A DNA stretch of 64,000 bases from Onchocerca volvulus (Eukaryota > Nematoda > Chromadorea > Rhabditida > Onchocercidae). Made by a program: the position numbers and the translations under genes. The notes under the pieces are model-generated. The model was not told the DNA's origin and searched no databases. It saw only the letters and a program-made list of their open reading frames with translations. Positions 12,001 through 22,173 of the stretch are shown one piece after another; within the stretch, counting starts at the first letter, position 1, and each line of letters begins with the position of its first letter. Location: NCBI GenBank assembly GCA_000499405.2, contig HG738140.1, positions 13,047,560-13,111,559 of the forward strand, read 5' to 3'.

Positions 12001-15000
12001 TTTCACTACTTTGCTAAAAAAAAAAACATTTATGGTTGCATAATTTTATTATGATTTAGCTAAAATTTAATAGAATAAACGAAATCTTTACAATGAAATA
12101 AAGGAAAAAAAAAAAGAAAAAGCATTTCTTGTTTTCAAATTCATCGTACAAAAATCAAATGATTATGTTAATTTTGAAATTGATAAAACTTTCGTATTAT
12201 CATATGATGGCATTTATCATTGTCGTAATATTAGATGCAAAGAGATTTATTCCACGAAAGATTACGAACATTATTTATCATTTTTTGTCGCATCAAATAT
12301 TATCATTTTGCTTGATGCAAATAAAAATTGTATGAAAGAACTGGGCGAATAAATGAACTTTAACCTTTTTCCGTATTTAAGAAAAAAAAGTGTTTAAAAA
12401 TGTGATCCAGAAATGATCTCGAATTTAAATTAATTGCAAAAAATGCTTTAATTAAGATTGAACGTTGCAGATTGCTAGAAATATCGGTCATGTACAGCGA
12501 TGAGATGAATAAAACGGGATTGATCGGATCATTTCTAACAACATATGCAAAAATGAAGTATGGTCCAGGCGAGGGAAATGTTTATAATTTGATCAATCCG
12601 AAGAAAATGTCAAAAAAAGGATATTTAAAAAGTGGGACGATGCAATTGATCAAATTCTGTGATGTATCATTTTACTCCTTCTTGGATTACATCACTAGCG
12701 GGTGAGTTGTCGAACTTTGTCACAAACTTTGAAATTTCACACCAATTTACACTCTAACTTGTTAATTAGATTGGAAATCCTATATTGTTCAACTCTTATA
12801 TTGAATGCATTCTATAATACGATTATAATTTCAAATTGGGAACAAAGAATAACAAAATCGACAAATTCATTGCTATAAATTTGTTAATTTTACTATCTTT
12901 AATTCCATTTTAAAATTGTAATTATTTGTTCTATCATTATGATTTCTGCACTAGAGAACCATATGAAACCAAACTAAAATATAGAAATGAAAAATTAGAA
13001 TATGATATTTAATTAGAAGTATCAGTATAAACTAATTAGAATATGGGATTTGATTATCTTTCCTATCTATCATTTTTCATTTCTTTACTCATAAATCCTT
13101 CAGAACTCAACTTCATCTTGCGGTAGCAGTGGATTTTTCGAGTGAATTAAGTTTTTACGATATAAATGATATACGAACATTTGATATTGACTTTGAATGT
13201 GCTCTGAGAGGTGTCGACAATATTCTTCGAAACTACAACCCGTATGCATTTACAATACTTTGCTATTACTAATGAAAAGAGTAAAATTTTCATTTCTGCA
13301 AAATTGCCAATCAATTTTGCAGAAAAATTTAACAATTGCGAATTAAATTCTTACAACAAGTTTTGTAAAGTTTTATTTATTACTTGAATTTGCAACGATT
13401 ATTATTAGAAATCAATTTCATCAAACATAAAGATTGAATTTATTTCAAATTTATACGATAAATTAACTCTTGCAGGAGTAAATCGTTTCCGACATTTGGT
13501 TTTGGTGCCAGAATTCCACCAATATACAATAATTCTGATGCTTTTCATTTGGTTAGTAAATGGTTATTTCGAAAAGAAGATTTTTGCAAAAGTATTTGAT
13601 TCCATTTCCAGTATGACAAAGTTTCCTGAAATTCTGAAATCATGAGTATACTATTATTTTAAGCAAGTTGCTTTATCAGGTTGCTGGGCATAATGTTGCT
13701 GTCTCTCAATGATACAACTATTAAAACAAGTTTGATGGATAAGTAATTGAATTGAAATTTCCATTTTCCAGAAATACTCAAATTATCTAATCATTTAGTA
13801 TTTATCAATTAAATGAATTTGTAAATATTATCGAGGAATTAGAAATATTTTTGAAAAAAAAATTTTTTTTATGGGGATAATATACAGAAATGCATGGAAA
13901 TGTAATTCATGCCAGAGTGAAGTGCTTAATTAATAATTATCATTCTTATCATTTTGTAAACAACGACAATTAATGGCTTTGTTAAAATTTAAAAATTAAA
14001 CTGTGAATTGATGTTTTTTTTGTTCTAGAATTTCGGTGTAGAACCATATTGTCATGGTGTTGAAGGAATATTGGAAGCACATCGAAATGCTAGACGAAGT
14101 GTAATACCAAATGATCATGCCGAGTATTTACCTGTTGTCAATGCTGTGGCTGAGTAAGCATACAAAATAATTACTAAAAAATTGTTTAAAAATTAAAAAA
14201 AAAAATAAGTAAATTATGAAAATTAAATAAAATTATTAAAATTAAATTTCAATTAAATTTGATAAATATAATGACTTCTTAGATTGCTACATCAACTTCC
14301 TGATGATCAAGCAGAAAAAACAAGATGATAAGTCAAAAACGAATGGCCACAACATGCGTCAAATTTTTGGCGAAATTTATTTCAATCAAACTTAATTCGC
14401 AACAAAGTCGCCTAATTTCATTGAAATTTTTAGGTTAGCAAGAAATGCTGGCAGGCCTGGATATCATTACTTTGTTCTGCTGGTTTTTGTATCGCATAAT
14501 TCAATTGTTAATCCACAAAGATTGATGGATGCTATAATGGATGTAACAAAAGCGCCAATGTCAATTATATTTTTGGGAGGTCGACCTACAGAGTTCGACA
14601 AATATTGCAATTTCGCAAGATTCAGGAGAAACATGCCCACAAATGCGACAACGTCGAATTCGGATTTTCTTGAAGTTTCTTTCATTCTGCGAAATATATT
14701 TAAAAAAAAAAAAGTCCTTTACTTTAATCATTTAATAAGCAAATGATAGCATAATCTAGTGTATTAAATGTATTCTTTGCATTTTAAATTTCTTTATGGC
14801 ATAATTTCGCAATAAATTGGTTCATGTAATGTAAATTTTTACATCTCATAACAAAATTTCTTATTTTTTCTTTTTTTTTTTAAACTAATATTTCTTTGCT
14901 TATCATTTGATAAAACATTTCTTGTGATTTGATAAGTAAATAATGGCATAATCTAATGGATTAGATTACATGATAGTATTGGATGAAATCTTCGTTGTGT

Positions 15001-15983
15001 TCTTTACAAAAATAGCATTAGAGTAGATGGTAGTTTATAAAAAAAAACAGAATGCAAATTAGAATTTAAATATGAAATGAAAATTTTAAATATAAAATGA
15101 AAATTTAAATTTTCCCTTTTTCAGATTTTTTCTTTCATTTTTTTCTTGGTTACAAATTATCATATTAAATGATCATTTAAATGATGCAAAATTTTTTCAA
15201 TTTAAATTTTATTGCAGTTTATCGATTTAAATTCGGTAATAAAGGAAGAAGAAACATTTAATCAAAATGCAAGACGAATAGCTAAACAAACTTTGCGTAA
15301 TGTTCCGTGGCATCTGATTTCTTATATGCAAAAGAATAATATTTCTGCAAATCCTCCGATACAAGTTAATCTGCTCATCGTTCTTTTAATAATTTTTCAA
15401 TTTTTATGTATAAAATTTTAAAATATCAAGCAAAAAGTCAAGTTAAATTTTAAATCGAAACTTTCCAAAAAAAAAAAGCAAAGAAAATTTCAGATGAATC
15501 GTTCACTAAGTTTCCAATCATCAGATTTATTCTTAAATTGGCCATCACAATACGAGGAACATTTATACTGGAACAGGAGGGAGCAAAGTCGTAACAAAAG
15601 TTCCACTCCATTTGCGACATCGCATAATCATTCGGAAAAAGTCCGACAAAAGTACAAAACGAACAATTTATGGAAAACCGGTAATAGACTTCGTTTCTCA
15701 CAATAATTTGCGAAAATATCATTCTCTTTTTCGAATTTTTCCATTGGATGTGGATGAATTTTTCGAATTAATTTCAAAAATAAGCTTGATTAAGTTTTTT
15801 TTTTCAATCCATTAAAAGATTCAATTCATTCATTAAAATCAATCCTTTTCAGCAGCATATCGCTCACACTCAGCAGCGAGTAGTATAGAGGAAGAATTGA
15901 ATTCACCACTTTGTCGTCATCTATCAGAATATTCCTCTCAACGGCGAAAATCTGTTTTAAGAAGACAACTTGCTATTTCATGA
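6023..15983 (+). CDS. Copine-family protein, 15 exons, 691 aa
   Basis: Exons: 6023-6108, 9704-9790, 10072-10156, 10586-10692, 11081-11200, 11359-11545, 11829-11956, 12471-12701, 13104-13241, 13476-13551, 14029-14153, 14434-14674, 15218-15364, 15494-15680, 15853-15983. Copines are cytosolic proteins with two C2 domains and a von Willebrand A-like copine domain that bind membranes with calcium. Here C2A is about residues 43-160, C2B about 165-310 and the copine domain about 345-585. Family signatures include SGTMQLIKF, FPTFGFGARIPP, HGVEGILEAH, APMSIIFLGG and NVPWHLISYM. The usual metal ligands are mostly missing: DFSSE replaces DxTxS at 354-358, and VSH (476-478) replaces the TDG motif. The C2 loop aspartates are also largely gone. 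A basic, Ser-rich tail (about 587-691) follows the copine domain. Exon 2 uses a GC donor (CG|GCAAGT). Exon lengths sum to 2076, in frame. The family is sure; which copine is not. Confidence 0.9.
6109..9703 (+). other. Large first intron of the copine gene
   Basis: The 3.6-kb first intron is very AT-rich. No additional exon was needed, because exon 1 joins exon 2 in phase (CG|A giving Arg). An extra phase-neutral exon cannot be excluded. A short AT-rich block (about 9025-9100) recurs at about 9262-9335. Confidence 0.6.
9025..9335. repeat. Duplicated AT-rich block in the copine intron
   Basis: The sequence TTTGCAAAAAT...TTTTAAAATTATCAAAATTT..., then an A-run and TTTTGAA, occurs at about 9030-9090 and again at about 9265-9325. 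Shorter echoes follow to 9365. It produces lysine/isoleucine-rich spurious frames. Confidence 0.6.
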
Positions 15984-16018
15984 AAAGTTCGAGAAGAGCT
16001 GAAAAAAATGAGGTAATC

Positions 16019-16024
16019 AATAAA
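16019..16024 (+). promoter_or_regulatory. Candidate poly(A) signal, copine
   Basis: AATAAA lies 36 bases after the copine stop codon, a normal distance for a nematode 3' end. Confidence 0.55.
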
Positions 16025-17354
16025 TAATTTAATTTCTCACTTATTTAATTAAACAATTAAATTTTTTAACTTCCAAATGTTGCTTGGATGAGTTCGACGA
16101 ATGCAGATCAAACAAGAATAGTCAGACTTATTTTATTTAGACTGTATATTTCAAATTTTATGAATATTTCAAATTTATGCTACTTGTTATCAGTTTATTT
16201 CACCTAAACTAGCTTTTGGCATATAGTTTTCTTAATCTGCATGAAACTTCTCGAATTATGTTTCGAATTTAATTAACAAGTATCACTGTTATGTGAAAGT
16301 AAATTTTCACATTAGAATTTATCAAATTTTAGAATAATAATATTTGAAGGAAATTTAAAACATCATATTTTTATAATATTAATATTTCATTATGAAATTG
16401 TTTTGCAGTGCTTATTTCAGGAATATATGAAAGAAACGCAAAACAGCTTGTATTCTCATGAAAATTGACCAATATGAAACCAAATTAATGATCTCAGGAA
16501 TTTTATAATTAATATTTAAAGAAATCATTTTTTTGTATAAATTTCATCAGTAAATTTAGGTAGTCACTGAATAGCATTATCATATTATACTACAGGTGTT
16601 ATTAATCACTCATTAATTATTTGCACCAGTTCTGAAACTTTTATTTTGGTCTTCTAAAATCTTTTGTTATTAAATATTTCATTTCCAATTATTAATGTTT
16701 TCGCGAGCTTTGTATTTTTTAAAGAAGATATTCGATAAAAATCTTTCGTATTTTTTCTTTCACAACTTTTGTCATTTGTTAAAGGTAACAAAAATGAAAT
16801 GGTCAATCTGAAATGTATGATATAATTAACAATAATTAGGCTGAATAATTTTATTTATTATACATAGACAGATATTTCCGTCAAATGTAAATGTTAATAA
16901 TGGATGATCAAATAAAAAAAATTAAATGAAAAGAAAGAATGAGAAATTTAATAATCATTAATTAAAAAGAAATTAAAGTAATGTTTTGCAAATAAACAAT
17001 AAGCATAATGTTTCTGAAAAGAAATTTAAACTTGCTTTTTCAATTATTGCTTCCTCATTATTACAATAATTTAAGTATTATGTAATCAAAATTATTTTGA
17101 TTGCAAACATGTAATTTTTTTACTTCCTATGAAATCATTTAGTCAACAGAAGTATTATTTTAAACTTGAAAATGAATTTGCTTCAATTTATAAAATTCTA
17201 AATTTTATCAATTTCAATTGGACGAACTTTCCAACATAAGTGAAATTACACGTTTTTCAACTTTTTCAACGCTTAATTTTTTATTATTTAAATAATTACT
17301 TAAGTAATGCAAATAATCAGATAAATTTCGATGCCACTTATATTACAGGAAATG

Positions 17355-17411
17355 ATTTCTACTATTCCAGCATTCTATTTTTAAAAAATAGAATGTTGGA
17401 ATAGTAGAAAT
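17355..17411. repeat. 57-base inverted repeat (long hairpin)
   Basis: The arms ATTTCTACTATTCCAGCATT... and ...AATGTTGGAATAGTAGAAAT are complementary over about 27 bases with one G-T wobble and almost no loop. It could be a cruciform, a double-stranded RNA hairpin, or a relic of a palindromic mobile element. No flanking target-site duplication is evident. Confidence 0.85.
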
Positions 17412-18820
17412 GTATTTCCAAGAATTCCATTTTTCAAAACATTGATAATCCCTAAGGTATTCTATTACCGATAAAATTAAAAAAAAAAAAAAAGATCGAT
17501 TTAATCCGTTTTTTTTCCCCAAACATCCAAAATTACTTCATTGTTCTTGCTGAAAATAATGAATAAGTCAAAGGAGAAATCGATACACATTAAAAAAAAA
17601 AAAAAAGAAAAAAATGGGTGAAAAAGAAATTTTAAATAATTTGTAAAACTGGTTCTTGTTTTTTATCTAAATGAATTTTTATAAATTCATTTTGGTTTCA
17701 TAAGTACCGGTTACAGAAACTGATATGCAATTAATATTCAGTTGAATCAATCTTTGTACAAGAAATAAAGTTTCCTTGAGGTTTTTAAGTAAAAAAATAT
17801 TCAGTAAATGAAAATCTTTTGAATTTTCCGTGAATAACGTTAAAATTGATTCAATTTTTGGCTTGCAAAGTATTTATATTTTTGAATCTTGAAGATAAAG
17901 AGTCTAAAATTCGACAAATTTGTTGCTTAATTGTAAATTAAAACAAGATCTAAATTAAAATATAAAACAAATTTATGTCTAATTGTTTTTATTACAGAAA
18001 TTATATGTTTAGGCTCGTTCGAATTACATTTTATATCCAAAGATATCGTTCGGAAACAGCTCCGGTACTGGCTCAGAATTTTTTGGGCAATTCTATAATT
18101 CAAAAAATAATTTAATAAAGATCCCTTTAATATCTTATATTGCATTTACTTTATGAAGATTCTGAAATTACTGCAGACTGAATCGAAAAAAAAAAGGTTA
18201 AATTTTAAAGGAATATAATTATTTGAAACATTTAAAAAAAAGATTTCCAAATGAATTCCACATTAATTTCAAGTAAGTTTTTATACTTTCAAAAAAAGTT
18301 TTCCAGTTTCCAATATTACAATATATCATTAAAACGAAAGGAATAATGATATCAATGGAGCGAAATAGAAAGAAATTTTCCGAAATGAATTTTCAAAAAT
18401 ATTCTTAAATTAGAAGAGTTTTTTAAACATTTTTATTTTCATTCGACAATACAAGGAACAATTAATTTGAAATTTACGGAATGAAAGATTCTTTTGATCA
18501 ATGATCTCCTTGGCCTGTTTTCATCTCTTCCATTCATACCTGAATTTTCACTTCCCATTTAAAAGCCGTCCTGAAAACAGCCCAAATCGACTCAATTATG
18601 AACAACTCGGAGAAGGTATCAATCTCTTTCCATTTACATGATCCGCCAATTTGCATAAATGTTGGTACAGGAATCACGGCCGAATGATATTATAGCTGTG
18701 CATCTTACTCTATCCATCATACGTTTTTTTCAATCTATAGTTACAGGCTCTCTTGTAAATTTTTTCACTCTGTGTCATACTGTTCTATTATTATTCTCTC
18801 TCTTTCACTTCTTCCTATAA

Positions 18821-19434
18821 AACTTCTTGCAAATAAAATGCATTATTCTGTTTCATTCTTCGTTTCAAATGACAAAAAGTATTTGTCAATTTTCCCCATC
18901 ATTCAAATGTGTACCGTCAGTTCTGGCACTTTTATTTCTTACTTAACCCCCCTTCACTTACCGTATTCCATCTCAACTTTAAAATTTATTATTTGAAGAG
19001 GATTTGCCATTTCATTGTTTTTCATTTAATTTTGCAAAATTTCTAATTCCTATATTCAGAAAAATTGTGCAATAAACATCGAGAAATATGTCGTCGCTGA
19101 ATGTTATTAAAATTACTTTTCGGTTGATATTTCAGTTTGCAGATTAATAAACTCCGAAATCACCGAATTCATTGACTTCAATCATTATATTCAAACGAAT
19201 CACTCACTAATCTTTGCCAATTGTACTACTTCATCAATGTTGATTAAGAACAAAAAATCTGAAAAAAAACTTTGAATTCAACATTGTATTCGAAATATCA
19301 AAAGATCTCATCACTTCTCAACTATGACATTTATGGCAAAGATTTTATTGCAAAATAAACCTTTATTATAAGTATTTGTCCCTTTAAAGATTCATGGGTC
19401 ACTAATCAATTACTTAGATAGATAATGATGTGAC
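18821..19434. repeat. Duplicated block, copy A
   Basis: This non-coding block recurs about 1.5 kb downstream at 20356-21069. Shared stretches include CGTCAGTTCTGGCACTTTTA, CATCGAGAAATATGTCGTCG and ACTTGTCCCTTTAA-like ends. No coding frame is conserved between the copies. Confidence 0.8.
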
Positions 19435-19842
19435 GAAATTTCTCTATTTATTTCTGTGAAATAATTCATTTACTTGTTTACTTATTAATTATCTCGAAAT
19501 CATTTGTAGCAAGCTGTTGATTATTGTTTCGTTCATTTAATTTTTCGTTCTTTTTCCAAATTTCAAAATATATGTACTTGTTTGAATTTTTGACACATAA
19601 AAAGTGACATAATTTTCATGTCATATGTTACTATAGCTTCAGTAATTTTTTGCGGTCATCAGTTTTTTGTTTGAAGTAAAATTTATTTTCAGATTATTAG
19701 TGTAACAGAGTGGCAGATTCCCAGCTAAAGAATGTCGATACTTCCAAGATTAATGAACGGATTTCATCGATAATCATTAAGCAGTATGACTGAACGCAAA
19801 ATGATTAGTATATAAAAAGATGTTATTTGGTCGATCATCCAG

Positions 19843-20080
19843 TCAAGGCATATTTTTATGTGCTTTTTTTTAGAGCAGATATTCAAAAACTTCGCAATTT
19901 TCTGTAAACTATACTGGATTGATATATTTCTTCGCTTTTAGCATGTAATTTTACAATATATTCAAGGCATATTTTTATGTGCTTTTTTTTAGAGCAGATA
20001 TTCAAAAACTTCGCAATTTTCTGTGAACTGTACTGGATTGATATATTTCTTCGCTTTTAGCATGTAATTTTACAATATAT
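19843..20080. repeat. 119-bp tandem duplication
   Basis: Copies at 19843-19961 and 19962-20080 are directly adjacent and differ at only a couple of bases (GTAAACTATACT versus GTGAACTGTACT). This indicates a very recent event. It lies between copies A and B of the larger duplicated block. Confidence 0.95.
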
Positions 20081-20355
20081 GAGTTTGAAAAGTCAAAAAA
20101 GAAATAAGAAGAATGATACGAAAATTTGAAGAGTAATGAACCTCCGTTATCGGATTTCCAGATTATTTAAAACCTGAGTAGAAATATCTGGTAAATAATT
20201 GATAATGTTCTGTGCTAAGAATAGCATCATAAATTTGTCATTCTTAAATTCTCTTGCATCTTTCATATATCCGATCTCAATCCATGATAGCAAGGCTCAT
20301 ATAATCAATAAATTGATATTAATGTATCGGACATATCCGTTCAGTATAGTGCTGT

Positions 20356-21069
20356 AACTTCTTACAAATAAAATGCGTTATTCTGTTTCATTCTTCGTTT
20401 CAAATGACGAAAAGTATTTGTCAATTTTCCCCATCATTCAAATGTGTACCGTCAGTTCTGGCACTTTTATTTCTTACTTAACCCTCTTCACTTACCGTAT
20501 TCCATAAGTATTTACATTTTTAAAGATTTTCATATCTACCAATTGTTTATCTTAAGATTCTTTTGTTCAAAGAATCTTAACAAAAGATTCTGTCAACTTT
20601 ATAATTTACTATTTGAAGAGGATTTGCCATTTCATTGTTTTTCATTTAATTTTGCAAAATTTCTAATTCCTATATTCAGAAAAATTGTGCAGTAAACATC
20701 GAGAAATATGTCGTCGCTGAACGACATTGAAATTACATTCCGGTTGATATTCCAGTTTACCGATCAATAAGCTTCAAAATCACCGAATTCATCACCACAT
20801 TTAAACGAATCTGACTAAATCTTCGTCAGTTGTGTTACTTCATGAATGTTGATTAAAATATTTTACATTATTCTCTTTTAGAAACAAAAAATTAGAAAAA
20901 AAATTCAACGTTCTATTCAAAATATCAAAAGTTCAGATCTCATCACTTTTCAACTATGATATTTATGGCAAAAAGATTTTATTGCAAAATAAACTTTCTA
21001 TATAAGCACTTGTCCCTTTAAGGATTCATAGGTCATTGAAGTAATTACTTAGATAAATAATCATGTAAC
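20356..21069. repeat. Duplicated block, copy B with hairpin insert
   Basis: This is the second copy of 18821-19434. It carries about 100 extra bases (about 20506-20604) containing a hairpin, TTAAGATTCTTTTG / CAAAGAATCTTAA, at about 20550-20580, followed by another AAAGATTCT echo. The rest aligns with copy A with scattered substitutions. Confidence 0.8.
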
Positions 21070-22173
21070 AGACTTGCAAGAAGCGCAGAACAAAATGACA
21101 CGATTTGCAAAAAATTTTAAAATTGTTCAAAATATTTAGTAGTTATCTAGTTTATATAAGGAAGCCAGAACAAAGGAACTCTGCATTGATTATAATGATA
21201 AAGATAGTATGAGCAGAATGACTAGTGGAAATCTTTTATATAATTATTGTTTTCTGAAAATGTTTAATCCATTATTATATGCAGTAATTTGAATTTATTC
21301 GTCATCAAGATTACTACAGTAAATGAAGAAAATACAAATTTGGAAATTTTAGAGAGTCTAAAATTTTGAAATTTATATTTTCTTCTTTTGCTGTTGTAAT
21401 TTTGATGACGATTGCAATTACGATTAATTGGAGTTATTACTCCTATTAGATTAGAAATATCACTGTTTGTTTATCAGTGGAGGGTATGGATGAATTGCAT
21501 TTTGTTATATGCAGTAAAATCAATAGCCAACACTCGTGTTTCAAGCGATCGATAGCTACATTTTCAAGTTCTTCATGTTTTTCATTTATATTTCAATAAA
21601 TTTTCATTTCTGAAATGACTGATTCTACTGAAATCACTCACTTTAGAAAAGAAAATTTTTTGAAAAATTTGAAAATCTTTATAAAATGAGAAAATATGTG
21701 CATCTCCAGTTTGGCAATGCCTTAATGCTTCAATTTAAAAAAATCTTATTGAGAAGTAAACAGCATTAACTCGTCAGTACATTAAATTTTAAGGAAGGGG
21801 AGAGGGATGATTGTAGTATTATTTTCAATATTAAATAGCATTACTGAGTTATATGCTGAACTTTCTTGTTTGACATTTTATAGATTCTTAGTACCAAATA
21901 TATAGATTAATTATTAATTACCTAATGTTAGGGTCTCATGGGATTAACGGTACCGATTCAATCAATTTCTCTAATCTTCTGGATACTTTCAGTTTTAGAA
22001 TGTTGTGATTACTAATTGTTATGATGACGACTAAAATCATAAAGTTCAAGTTTTACGTTTGGGTTCAGAGTATCAGTTAATATTATTTGTTGTTTATCTG
22101 TCATTTTTAAGATCATTGATCAAAGGACAAGGTGGTTCTTCCATTATTGTCAAGTATTTGGATAAAATTCAAA

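Larger units (their letters stand above)
16025..22173. other. Intergenic region rich in duplications
   Basis: About 6 kb between copine and thiolase with no supported gene. It holds a perfect 57-base palindrome (17355-17411), a less AT-rich patch (about 18440-18720), a 0.6-0.7 kb duplicated block (18821-19434 and 20356-21069) and a fresh 119-bp tandem duplication (19843-20080). The patch contains ATGAACAACTCGGAGAAG followed by gtatca at about 18600; this could be a first exon, but I found nothing to join it to. Confidence 0.6.
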
